From Ischnura elegans (taxonomy: Eukaryota; Arthropoda; Insecta; Odonata; Coenagrionidae), in the NCBI RefSeq assembly GCF_921293095.1, contig NC_060252.1, forward strand, positions 38,688,881 to 38,752,880: a stretch of DNA of 64,000 nucleotides, in the 5' to 3' direction. Of this stretch, positions 11,991 to 24,400 are shown piece by piece; within the stretch, counting starts at the first letter, position 1; each line of letters starts with the position of its first letter. The notes under the pieces were generated by a model. It did not search any database and was not told where the DNA came from. It worked only from the letters and a program-made list of their open reading frames with translations. The position numbers were made by a program, and so were the translations under genes.

Positions 11991-13785
11991 ATAATAATAA
12001 TAATATATAATAATATATAATTTATTCCATTTACAATCAAATATTACATTTTAGAACATACTTAAATATTTTGGAATATATAGGTACCCCTTTTAGTAGT
12101 TTTGGGGCTACCATCTTAAACTTTTTACATAGGTTTGGTGCTAGCACACATGAGAAGTAAAATTTCTTTGTATTCAGTTATTTGTTCTATTGCCGATTGC
12201 ATTCATTATTACAAAACGTATTTCAAATATTTGGACAAGGATAACTATTTTTCTTATTTTTCTTATATAAACGCATAATTACATACATAGAATATACAAT
12301 ATACCTTTTATTGTAAACTTTTTAACCCACCTTTCTTAGTAGAAACTCTACTTCCTCACACATCATAAGCCATTTTTTAACTGCGGATTTAAATCCCCAT
12401 CTTTTTTCCGAGTTTGCTACATTACTCGGCAACATGCTAAACAATTTAGGCCCTAAGTAATTGTATGACTGTCGATAAATTTCGGTCGTCGGCCTAGGTA
12501 TATGGAAGTTTCTCCAAGCTCTAATGTCATAGTTTTGTGGTCGGGCCTTTTCACCACTACGGTTATAGAATATTCTAAGGACTTTATAAATGAATAAATG
12601 CCTTAGTGGGAGGACATCTAATTTTTTGAATAGAGGAAATGAGTGGCTTTTCCTATACGATCGTGTTATAACCCTGATAACCCTTTTTTGCGCCACTATC
12701 AATGGTTTAATGTTGATAAAATATGCTCCACCCCAGCAGGCTATTCCGTATTGCAATCTTGAATTAACGAGAGCATAATATACCATTTTTAACACTGATT
12801 CAGGGCATATGTATCTGAGGAAGTAGAATTTTCTTACAATAGTAATCATTTCTGATTTTAATTTATTTATGTGAGACTTCCATTTACAATTTTGGTCAAA
12901 ATATATACCTAAATATTTTATGTGACTAACCTGTTCGATCAAAATACATTTATCACAGGAAGTAACATTATCTTTTATACAATTTGCACATTGATAGTAT
13001 AGTTTACTTTTGTTTGAGGTAGATTTACTCATGCTAAACATAATATATTTCGTTTTTTCACTTAACAACGTATAATTAGCCGAAAACCACATATTGAGTG
13101 TTAATAGATCACTTTGTATGTGTTCATATAGATCATCAACACTATTAATAGAGTAACTTAGTGCAGTGTCATCTGCGAATGACGTTAATTGACCTTTAAA
13201 CCTGCCAGCACATAAATTGTTTACATATATTAAAAATAGTATGGGTCCCAACACAGAACCCTGTGGGACACCACAGGTGAGTCGAATCTTTTCACTGTAG
13301 CAATTTTTGAGACGCACACATTGATCTCGATCACAAAGATAACTTTGAAACCAATCATATGCGGTTCCACGTATACCCGCTTCCCATAATCGATTCATTA
13401 GTATGTTATGATTAATGGAGTCGAAGGCTTTGGTAATGTCTACAAATAAGCCAGCAACTCTACAGTTCTTATTCAGTCCGTCGTTCAGCTCTGAACAGAA
13501 TTTTAATAATGCATCCTCTGTACTCTTACCACTCATAAATCCAAATTGGTTTTTATTGAAAAAAACTATGCTGATTTAGAAATTTAAGAAGTCTGACTTT
13601 AACAACTTTTTCTACTATTTTAGCAAATTCAGATAATAGGGATATTGGTCTGTAATTATTTACGTTCATTTTATCACCTTTTTTAAAAATTGGTATCACT
13701 ATTGCAGTTTTTAATTGTTTAGGAAATATTCCAGTATACATACTTAGATTAGCAATATGGCCATAATATGAAGCCATTATTAAAA
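11990..13785 (-). mobile_element. 5'-truncated non-LTR retrotransposon inside the mariner
   Basis: Minus-strand element whose 3' end is a (TTA)n-like tail at about 11990-12030 and whose 5' end is cut within the reverse transcriptase. Boundaries are set by where mariner coding sequence stops and resumes. Confidence 0.8.
12322..13777 (-). pseudogene. reverse transcriptase, one frameshift
   Basis: Two frames, 13553-13777 and 12322-13536, together give the reverse transcriptase core: NNYRPISLL, FGFMSGKST, FVDITKAFDSINH, GVPQGSVLGPILFLIY and SFADDTALSY, with the catalytic FADD pair intact. The sequence extends to the C-terminal region and a stop. It looks most like the Jockey/CR1-type LINE group. 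One frameshift near 13545 and missing 5' parts (no endonuclease) leave it dead. Confidence 0.88.
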
Positions 13786-13904
13786 TAGCAACAAATTATC
13801 AAACAAAACGGTGCATATTTGACCGAAATCGGACAACCCAAAGCATGTTAAATAATGTCCTGAAGTTAATGCAAAAATAATGGATTTCTTTTTCCCCAAC
13901 CTAT

Positions 13905-14697
13905 TATTTCCTTGACTAAAAATATCACTGTCTGAACTTGTCTAGTAAATTATCATGGTTGGGCATTATTCTTAAGAACTAGATCGAAAAAACACCACAC
14001 GTGATTTGATTATCAAATATCGCTGGATATCTGGAAAATAAAAAAAACACTTTCTAAGCGTGAATTTCAGCAATGTAATAAGCTAGCCAAATTTATTCCC
14101 TATTTAACTGATAAATTTTATTTATTTCAATGATGAATTTGAAGAGCTGCTATGTTGTTCTAAAAAAGATAAAAAGGTATTGAAATTGTGTCCCGGCTTC
14201 CAGTGTAACGCTGTCAAATGAGATTTCAACCCTTCTCTTCACACACGAAACGGCTTACGTAATTCTTGAGTGGCATCCTACTAAGAATACTATGCCGCAA
14301 GATGAAGACGTCTTGCATCCCGAAACCCTACGGACTTCACATCGTGCTCGCAGGACATCAGGTTTTCCTACATTCCCGCCACCATTTTCATCTACAGGTC
14401 TGAAATTCAATTATGAAATATATCAAATGTGGCTATGATTATTCGATCGATTCGTAATTGATTATTCCCTTTTGGTCTATCCACTCAAACTACGATAGCA
14501 AATAAACAATTAATACAATTTTAAATTCACAAATTCACCCACATCATCATAAATGATAACATTGTTGTGTTGAAATATGACGAAACCAAAGGAATAAACC
14601 CGTTGAGGAGAACAAAGTTACCGTTCCGTTCGTGAAATTCAAATTCAATGCCGTTGATCATGAGAGTACTGAACAATTCCTTAATATTTACCCCAAG
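13905..14697. other. no recognised feature
   Basis: AT-rich sequence between two transposons; no exon or repeat supported. Confidence 0.4.
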
Positions 14698-15099
14698 CAG
14701 TGGCGCAGCGAGGGGGGGGTTGGTTTTGGGGATAAATCCCCCCCCCCCCCAGAGCTCACAGAAATTTTTAAGTTAAATCTAGTTCTATAATGACCTAACG
14801 GTCGAAACGCGTTGTACGGAAAATAAACCTGTGGAATATTGCCATCTTTGTGTTATTTTTAAAACTTAAATCTATTTAACTTGATTGGATTAACATTGCT
14901 TATAGAATAGTGTGAGAATTAATAAAATATCCCTCAGAAGGCCGTAAAAATCACCATTTTGAACCATTTATCTTAATTTTTTTCCTGTGGAAGGCCTCCG
15001 CACCTCCCGCTTACCCTGGCGGGTATACAATACCCCAAGCACCCCAGTATTAGTTGCGCCTGTAACCCCCCCTAGCCTTAATTCCTAGCTGCGCCCCTG
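14698..15099. mobile_element. hAT-like MITE, CAGTGGCGCAGC family, copy 1
   Basis: 402 bases with ends CAGTGGCGCAGCGAGG and CCTAGCTGCGCCCCTG, flanked by a perfect 8-bp duplication ACCCCAAG. The ends run straight into G and C homopolymers. The 8-bp duplication and CAG...CTG ends indicate the hAT superfamily. Non-coding. Confidence 0.88.
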
Positions 15100-16545
15100 A
15101 CCCCAAGATCCAGGTAATTTTGTAAACCATGAAAAATAATGGGTGCAGAAATATTAACATTTTCTTTAAAAATTTCAATGCTTTTCAAAAATCTTTAATT
15201 TTTTGGAGTGAATGAGAATTGTAGTAATTAATAGATAACGGAAAAATTGCAGCGTCGCGAGGAAAATCAACAATTATTTGCGCATGATTCGCAATATGAA
15301 CCGCCAGAGAGTAACACCTTTTTTTTATAAACTCGCTCGTTCTGCCTTGCATAGCCCGTGACAACACAAAATCAATCCCACACATCGAACATCCCACCGA
15401 TAGAGGGACATGAGAGTCAATCGAGCAATCAAGCGAGTCTGTTTCCGACTCATCACTTAATATAAATTGATAGGGTGACGCAGCATTGAGTCGAAAAAAC
15501 TCCGAAGAACCACAGCTACTCCCAGAACCTGCCGAGGCTCACTCAGTAACATCAAGTGGTACTTTCAAGTAAACATCAATTTTAGACTTCGTTATACTCG
15601 TACAATCACCATTTTTACAATTAGAGTAAAATACGTGTTTACGATTAGAGTAAAATCATTATTACGGCCAAGCTCATGATGAAAAGGTGTAAGGATCAAT
15701 TAGTAGAGATTTCCTTCTTTGCCTCTTTTCCTTAATTTGAATATTACCATTCTTGAAATTTATTAATTTAACTATAACAACTTATCTTTGAACAAACATA
15801 TTTCCTACGTCTATAAAGTTATTCGGTCATTTTAGCTGAGTCATTTTAGCTATATTCAAATGCAAATGCTTTATGCCTTGCGTGATAAATCATGCATTTC
15901 TATGATTAGATCACATTGCATTACTTCCAATAGATTTTTTTTCATAACGAAACCATTAATTTGTAATCACAGTGTGTTAAATGGCCAATAAAAAATAATT
16001 TAACTTGGAAATAATGATCGTCAGGTGTCGCCAAGTTACGAAACCCGGGTCCCGGGTCGTGCCCATAATTAAATAATAGTGAAGCTTACAAAGTTTTATT
16101 TTTCTATTTCCTATATGGAGAGGTTTCACAAAGTAAATCCTGAAGTTATCAGTTAAATAATTAAACTCTTGGTAAAAGGCAATAATGGATTAACTATTCA
16201 CTCAGCCCGAGGCCGATTACCTAACAGTGTTCAGTAAAACTTAAATTAAACGAGTCGCAAATATTTAGTAGTTTCAATGATATGTTTAAATCTCTAAATC
16301 ATACCGAGTATTATTCAATAAATTAATTTAGATATCCTGCGTACGGCAGGATCAACGCGGTGAGCACTTGGAGGCCACCTAAAACATCCATAATTTTTCG
16401 TGGGAAATGATTGTTTTCAATGAATTTTTTCTCGAAAATTAATTAAGTGTTATGGTGTTATTTAGAGTGAAACCGCGCTGTTGTATCGGTTAATGTGATA
16501 TTATACTGCCCATCTACCATGCCAACACGTCGGGATACCAACACT
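15100..16545. other. no recognised feature between two hAT-like MITEs
   Basis: Mostly AT-rich; no coding exon recognised. A 70-codon minus-strand frame at 15185-15397 shows no family resemblance. Confidence 0.4.
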
Positions 16546-16845
16546 CAGTCAGGCCGCGAGGGGGGGAGGTTTTGGGGGATAAAACCCCCCCAGAGCTCAG
16601 ATAAATTTTAAGTTTAATCTATTTCACTTCATTTGATTGATATTACTTATATAATAGGGTAAGGATTAATAAAATATCCCTCAGAAAGCCGCAAAACTCA
16701 CCATTTTGAACCATTTATCTTAAAATTCCGCAATTTATTAATCTCGCACCTACCGTTTATCCTGGTGGGTATTCCATACCCCCACACACACTACGGTATT
16801 AGTTGCACCCCCCCCCCCAAGCCTTAATTCCTAGCTGCGCCCCTG
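16546..16845. mobile_element. hAT-like MITE, CAGTGGCGCAGC family, copy 2
   Basis: 300 bases, same family and orientation as 14698-15099 (shared inner text includes CATTTTGAACCATTTATCTT). Flanked by a perfect 8-bp duplication CCAACACT. The left end has diverged to CAGTCAGGCCGCGAGG. Confidence 0.88.
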
Positions 16846-17395
16846 CCAACACTAGTGCATTACATTTAGATAATGAAAACCGCCTTATTGTTAAGATGAT
16901 CGACTATTCGTCAAAGAATGACTTCGACCTATCTAGCATGGGTGGTGCTAGCGGGAGTAATTTAGAATTAATCCCGCCAGTGCAGATCTAGGGGTCATTG
17001 GAACGTGCAAGCCTTTCCACCGCGGCAAGGATATAGCCTTAGAGAATATTATGTATAAAAAACTTACCATCACATTGGTATACTTCCGCACCAATACCTT
17101 CCAATTCCACTTCAGAAAATGCTCTGCTTACGTAATTTCTTGAACGGTATTAGAAAGCACGAATATCATTCTCGACCGCTCACCTCCGGAATCAAAAACG
17201 CGAGGACCAGCAAAATTCCGCCGCCGTTTCGGAGGGAAAGTCACTGAAATCCACTGCCACAGATGAGACAAATATGTTTTAAGCAGCAATAACTTCATTG
17301 ATAAATCAATACAATTAACCCTTTGAGTGACGGTCACTGAAGCATATGGGAATTTACATATTTCATTCTTTCATCGCATTAGTAACAGTCACGGC

Positions 17396-17633
17396 TGCCG
17401 ACTTATAAAAAATATTGGGGTATCATGCCCCGGGAAAATTTATTAATAGTGAGTTTTAAATTTTTTAAGCATTTTAGAAGTCGTATGATCAATATTAGAA
17501 CACTGAAAACTCGACTCTCGATAACTTAACACCCCGAGGAAAATCGACAAGCCTGACACTTCTATTCCTCCCCACAAAACGAATTTTTGAGGCGGCTCGG
17601 GCCCCCTCAGTCCCCTTGTAGCCGGCGCCACTG
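17396..17633. mobile_element. probable decayed hAT-like MITE
   Basis: Ends CAGTCACGGCTGCCGAC and GTAGCCGGCGCCACTG are imperfect inverted repeats, with GGGG and CCCC runs next to them as in the neighbouring family. No clear target duplication. Confidence 0.45.
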
Positions 17634-17780
17634 ATAACAGTCAAAACTGTCGTCGCAAAGAAAAATCCACGCGGTGAAACCCAGAAGCATGGAGACAACA
17701 ACAGTCATTACCGTCATTACCTTTTATTATTATGCTGAAAAATATTCATACTGTAAAATCTCATTGTTGCTTGACATTAC

Positions 17781-18203
17781 GCTACCTTGGTTTGACAAGG
17801 TTCTAACTGACCATCAGCTGGTTTTGAGAAAAACGTTGTCAAAGTTTTAAACTGCTCTATTTCTATTGTTAATAGGAATTTATTTTTGATTTTTGGCACA
17901 TACACTAGTGATCCACTAGATACACTAGTAATTATTACTTTAAGAAAATATGTTATTTATTTTATTTTTTACATGTTTATATGAGCAATAAAATAAGTAA
18001 AATGCAATTAGAACCTTGTCACACCAAATATTAGTTTTTTCTCCTTGCAGTTGGAACTTTGTCACTGCTCTAAATCTGTTATTATTTTACATAGAGGAAT
18101 AAAAACCGGTGCAACACATAGAGAAACATAAACTTAGTTATCTTGAGTGAAAACACCAAATTTTGCAAAAATGTCAGTTAGAACCTTGTCAAACCAAGGT
18201 AGC
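17781..18203. mobile_element. MITE with perfect 31-bp inverted repeats
   Basis: The outer 31 bases, beginning GCTACCTTGGTTTGACAAGG, are repeated exactly in inverse at 18173-18203. If the TA inside the tips is the target duplication, the element is 17785-18199. Internal copies of the motif lie near 18010 and 18045. Non-coding; probably Tc1/mariner-like but unassigned. Confidence 0.75.
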
Positions 18204-21200
18204 GATTAGTCACTATAAAAGTCCTCGTGCACGATAAATCTACCAGCGCGAAAATTTTTACTATAGATAATTTTATGCTAAAAATATATTAAAGATATAA
18301 AACCAAGGAAAAGTTAAGATAAAAATATACTTTGAATCGGGCCCTTTATCTCTCGATAAGCCGATCAGGAATGTACGAAAATACTTAAACCACCCAGTTA
18401 TCATTCTTCGCGGCGAATATCCGTGGGGATCTACCACCAATCGGGAGATCCACTATGAACTATATACGAATAAATATTTCAAAGCTAATCTACCTAAAAT
18501 CATGTCAATTTAAAAAATTCGCTTAACCCTTCCTAAGGCACTATTCGCGAAAAAATCATTCTCTTTTCTTGAAAATATCATACATTTCCACGAAAAAACC
18601 ATTATCGACACCTAATAGATATTATTATTTTCATAAGCAAAACTAATAGGTAAAATCTCGACGTTTAGAAGCAACGTTTTATTTTCCCTTGTAAGAAATC
18701 CATGCTTCAAGGCTCTGATGCGCTGTTATGCATATGCATCCAGAGATCTTGAGCCAAAATCCTCTGGATGAGGAACCGAAGGGGGTAGCGAGACGCCGAA
18801 CATACATTGAGAAATATACAGGGAACTATTGAAGACAATCATTCTGAATCCTTCAATTCAAATCCCAGTTTCAAGGAGGGAATGATGAACTATCTTTCAT
18901 TTCCAAAATCGTTCCAACGGATTTTAAACAAAGTATTTGCCTCTTAAAAACGGCACGTATTTTCACAAAGTATTTACCTCTTCGTTCATAGTGATAGAAT
19001 CATGAGATTTTTATGCTACAGCCTCTTTTTCCTTCTCCTGAGCCGGTCCCTTCAATTTCCTGGTGTCATTAAGTCCTTTATCTGCCCAAAATGCTTATCT
19101 CAGAGGAACTTTCCTCTCCATTACTTTTCACGTAAACCGTGAACGACTACAACTAAATCAAGTGTCGTTCAGTTTTCTACTTTTCCAAATTATAAAATTT
19201 AATTAGGTACAGTTCTTTGATATTTGTTCTTGACAGATACAAGGTCAGGTTAAGGTCGCTATTTTTTGGTATTTTTCATTGCTTTCAGCTGCTCCTTGGT
19301 AGTATGCGATAACCCTCCTCGTTAATGCATCTGAGGTCTGATATTCGTAAGCAAGTGGATTTTAGAGATTCATCAATCGTTTTTAAACATTGCTATTAAA
19401 GCTAGTGAATTAAAATATTCCTTTCGAAAGCCACCATAAAGGTTGCCATTTTTTCAATTTTTCCAGAATTTCCTGGGCCCCTTCTTAATCTCCCACTAAT
19501 CAGAAAGGAGGTATAAGGATGAGATCTGCGCATATCATTCCCCAGTGAATTTCTGGGATTCCTTAAAATACTGGGAAATGTACGCGCCGGGCGAAAAAAA
19601 AAGAAGCATCATTCGGCTGAAAGGAAAGAAATCAGTGTCTACAACAAAATTGCTTTTCGTTGAGTACTCCCTCGTACATAAACAGGACGCCATCTGAGTA
19701 CTTCACCTTCCAGAATGCGACTGGGATTCCTTGAAATTGAACATACGTTTTTCGGTCGATGGAAAATAACAACGCACCGGCGAGGACAACCACTGGGGAG
19801 AGAAAGGCTTGCATTGGCGATTAATTAAGATTCACGCAACACTTCATCTTCCTCGGACGTCTCTTGACCTCTCGACCATAATTGCGCTGGGATTCTCAGA
19901 AAATGATAATGAGAATTTGCTGGTATTATTTACCTATAAAGACTGAGAGCACTTCAAAATTATGAGGAAATGTACGCGAAATGGTCTGGAGGGAAACATA
20001 TTCTCTCCTAAGTACTTGATTATTCCTTGAATTGTTAACACATATTACGGATGCGATTTTTACTCTTAAATGAGTGTTTTATTTATTTTATTTCTATCAG
20101 CGAAATTATATTATGAATTATTGACGAAGGAAGATCGTTAAAATAAACATATTTCCAAATAATTGAGTACCTATATTATTTATTTAAGTAAAAATATCAT
20201 TAGATCAAAACATATAAGCAAGATTAATTTTGTATAAATTTCCTACGCTCATTTCATTTTTTTAAAGTGAATACCTCTGTAACTGCTTGGGAGCACAATG
20301 CTATTTCGTAAATAATACGAATTGGACTCATTCGAGGACAATTATTATTGATTTTAAAAACTGAAGAGTTCTATAAATCAGCTCCCAGGCAAAAAAATAC
20401 CCAATGATAACCTCTTGCTTCTAATGCTTCTTACAATTTCCACCAATTATATATGTGAAAGAATTTCAAGCTTACCTCGGACTTGTTTGCTCTAGTCAAT
20501 AATTTTCTTTTCAAAACCGAACAAATCTTGAGAGGTACCTAAGAAAAGGTTAGAAAAGACCAGGAAAAACTAAAATTCAGTGATTCCGAGGAAAAGCAAA
20601 GAAAATTTATTTAAATATTTTTTCGCGTTTGAAATAAAAAACTATACGGTAAGCCAACACTTCCATTGTAAAGTCTAACAATGGACTCGTGCACTAAGAA
20701 ATGATAAAACACTGTTGATGGATATCTTTAGTAACCTTAGCTTGAAAAAATGAACACCTGGAAGTATCAACAATAAACGTCAGCATTTGCAATTCAACAT
20801 CCTCAGCTTCATTAAAAATTTCTAGCACCGTAAAAAGTCTCTTTTTCCTTAATTACGGCTTCTATATCAATCATTCGATTAAATATAACTTCAGTCTAGT
20901 TTAAGCCGAATTAAATCCTTTAAAAAACCCAGGCGTTCGCCACCGAGGTCCATGATCAACAAAAAAAGGTTAGGCATTTCAGAGGCTAAAAAAAACTTGC
21001 CCCTCGGCGTGGAGACAATAGGAACGAACAGGAGAGTGTACGAAAGCGAACTCTACGATCACCTGGGGTGATTTCAGCCAACGGGGAGAACGACGGGGAA
21101 AATCCAAAGTGAAATCAACTCCCGACTTCGAGGACGCAACAGCGCGTCATGCTCCAGTCATCATCCACGCAAGGGAAAAAGAACTCAAACTTACAAGTGC

Positions 21201-21324
21201 GGCACATAAGAGAAGTCGCTGCGACGGAGGCTGCTGCACTAGCGTCTAGAGAGAGGCAGCGCTAACTTGTCCTAGACGCGGAAACACACGATCAAGTTCA
21301 GACATAAAGCTGCTTCCGCCGACC
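18204..21324. other. upstream region of gene C
   Basis: Near 18735-18800 there is a SINE-like piece sharing TCCTCTGGATG with the SINE at 29590. Around 19500-19950 the phrase CTGGGATTC recurs three times, a degenerate repeat. From about 20900 the sequence becomes GC-richer toward the gene C start; this probably holds its promoter, but no core element is clear. Confidence 0.4.
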
Positions 21325-21417
21325 ATGGATTGCAGGATATACCTTCTGATCGTGGCTCTGGGAGTCCTAATGATATCTGCCGATGCAGCGCCCACCAACT
21401 GCACCGGGGAGGAACCA
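21325..21417 (+). CDS. gene C exon 1: signal peptide
   Basis: ATG in a good context (GACCATGG), 31 codons ending TNCTGEEP, phase-0 donor GTAAGC. Codons 5-19 are strongly hydrophobic. The upstream 150 bases are GC-richer than the surroundings, as expected of a 5' UTR. Confidence 0.72.
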
Positions 21418-24400
21418 GTAAGCACTCATCACGAGCCGACCCGGAAGGAATCAAGGGTATGCTATCCACTCTATTCCATTATTGTGAATCTTGCCTGAAC
21501 GCGAGGGTTGCGTTTCAAGACGATAGCGAGTAGCGGGGATTATACGTCCGCCTTTACGAAAATATAGTTTCATTTCCTTCAGTTGGTGATTTATTTCACG
21601 ATTCTCCATTAAATCTCCGATGAAATACTACAGGCAAGGGGACTGCATAGAGGAGGCCCAATTCCATCCCAAGAAGGCTGATTTCTGTTGCCACTTCGGT
21701 CGCATTTTAATCGGTTTTTAAGAATGTCCGCGGCGCGGTGATGAGTGCAATGCGATCCACTTTTTTCCAATATTTTGCGCTATAATGCTTGCAATTGCGA
21801 GGAATAACATGGCAAAGATATGAAATTGATAATTAGTACCGTCATGAATGTAAATTTTGATTGGCACCCCAATTTGTACCTTATTTCCCCGTGAAACTCG
21901 AATCAATTTGTCCGTCAGCGAGGCGAGTGGCGACTTTTGTAAACCCATTTAAATGCGCATTTTAATGCTGACAACACATTTAGAGGCAGTATTGAGGAAC
22001 CTATTTTGTAATATTCGTGCCTACAGGCATGAACTACAGAGACGTAAATAACGGAGGGGGAGGGAAGAGGCCCGGACCGCTATCCGATGTGAGGAAAATT
22101 TGTAGAGCTCGCTTAGAGCTATCGTAGTACATCCTATCTATTTAATAGTACTACCACTGTATTTCCTTACTATTACCAATGTGAAATTTAAAATATCATG
22201 GGATATCTTTTTTTAAATGTCTTAACCTAACCTAACATTGATGATGGTCCCCACTCAAATGTATATCAACATAAAGTTCACTCTTAAAAAATAACTGGTG
22301 ATGAGCGACAGTTCAATTTCTCACAATCACGATTTAGGAAATCGTAGAAAATATATGGAATGGTACACGCGGAGATGATGTAAAAGGTAATTATAAAATA
22401 AATATAGTTCGGCACATTGCTACCCCTTTATTCGCCGCAATAGACGTATGGTGGGATGTGTTAGGACACCAGACGTTAATCTGTAAAAGTATACATAGAA
22501 AGAGATGAGAGTTGTGAGAGATTTGAAAGCCCGAGTTCAAACTACCGTTCTGTGAAGTCCCTCATTGTGCAGGGGAAAAAGCGAATCCATACATCCTAAC
22601 TTATTGGCAAAATAATATATCGTTTGGGTTGGACCTAGAAATATATTACAGCTCTGAACCAAATGCAATGCACCAGTGGCGTAGCGAGGGGTATCCAGGG
22701 GTCCAAGCCCTCCCCCCTCCGAAATATAAAACCATACTCACTTTCATCACAAGGGAGAACCAAATATTGAAAAATCATGAATTTACAGAATATTTCTTTG
22801 AAAAATGAAGTTTTTTCGATTATGAAAAGTATTAAAATTAGTTTAAAACCCTCTTTATAGTACCCTGTTTTTAAAAAATTTACTCCTCAGATTTTGGACT
22901 CCTCCCGAAAAAAATTCCCGGCTACGCCACTGTAATAGTACTACAACTATAGACGCACATTCGTTAAAAATGGCATCCATATGGAAACATTTTGATCCGC
23001 GTTGCCGGGAGCTGCGTGGCGAAGCTACAGCCACCTTTCAAAGTAGAAACTTAACTCACTAAGGAGTAAAATCTGTGAAATTGACGGTGAAAACAAATTG
23101 GCGATATCTTGTTTTTATCACGCGCTCGGAATTGATGTACCAAGGATTATCTTCATAGTAGATTTATTTAAATTAAGTGCTTCGCGAACCCTTATTTACG
23201 TACTACCAATAGGGTAGTTTCCTTCATCAAAGAAAACGAAAGGCATTGATTGTGATTCGTTACCCACTATTAGTGTATTCATAATACACAAATTATTTGG
23301 TTTTAGAAATACCGGTTTAGACGAATGGCAATGGTCAATTTTATCCTCATTTGAAAAAGGCCATATTGGCGCCCATAAGGTCGGAAAGTTTCCTTCGTTA
23401 GATAAGGTATTTATTATCCTTATTCAAGCCAAGCGCTACCAGCTAGCATGGGACTCTGCTACCTGCTAGCATCCTGCGTCGTATCAGCACTCGAAGTCTC
23501 GCCCCAACGTCACCTCACTTGCGGCAGCGTGAACCAGAACGACGTCACACGGTGTTTTCCCGGCATTCATACTTAGCCGTCGCGTTTTCGCGCTCTTGAA
23601 AATTTTCACTTTTCATTTTATCGCAAAAAATAGATATCGTCATTTAAAAATCTTAAATGGTGAAATACGTACTCCATGAGTAATACTCTTCCGATTTAGG
23701 CAATAAAAAAATAGGAAACCACCCTATTGTAGCTTAAAAATACAGCGAATTGCACGTGGTTGTGTAAATTATTCAAATGAAGTCAGAATATGTACCAAAT
23801 TATTCAACAAGTAGGTTAAAATGTTCTTCGTTCATAATATCTAGCAGGTATCTAAAACGGCCTTCATGTGGCTTCATTGTGGAGTTCGTGTGCCATCAAT
23901 AAAATGAAACTGACGTAAGTAGCAAAAATTAATAGTCAAATTTGCGGCAGTAAAAGAAGGCATATTTTATAGAAAAATAATTCTTACATATATATCGTTC
24001 CGACAAAAGTTGTTTGCTCACGCGAAAAATATTTATAACACATAAATTGGCCATGGCAGATAATTTAATGACGTGGGAAACAAATCAGACAGTAAATGAA
24101 AGATCTACGTAGAACCACAGAGTGATATGGAAAACTCTACCATGGTAAAACTAAAAATAAAATTGCAAATTTACCTCAAAAATTTTTTCGGTTGCCACCA
24201 GCAACCTTCGCTTACATGGAATGATGTTAAATGCAATGCTGTAGTGTTTCCTCCTCTACACAAACGGTCAACTTAATCGGCACGGGCGGACACTAACAAT
24301 TTTATTTCCACTTGGGATTTCCAGTGGGGATTTTGTTTCCTCATCTTCCCCTGGAAATCTCAACAAACAGATACGGTCAAAAGTTTTTCTCAGCGACCAA

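Larger units (their letters stand above)
10845..13904 (+). mobile_element. mariner element, interrupted by a non-LTR retrotransposon
   Basis: Inverted ends of about 31 bases share the core TTGGGGAAAAAGAAATCCAT and are flanked by TA at 10843 and 13905. Without the insert it is about 1.3 kb, the usual mariner size. The transposase frame is broken by shifts and stops. Confidence 0.92.

Noticed and set aside
19632-19814. 60-codon minus-strand frame with a signal-like start
   Set aside because: It lies over a degenerate repeat and has no splice or family support.
22225-22241. CCTAA repeats, as an interstitial insect telomere tract
   Set aside because: Only about two and a half units; expected by chance.
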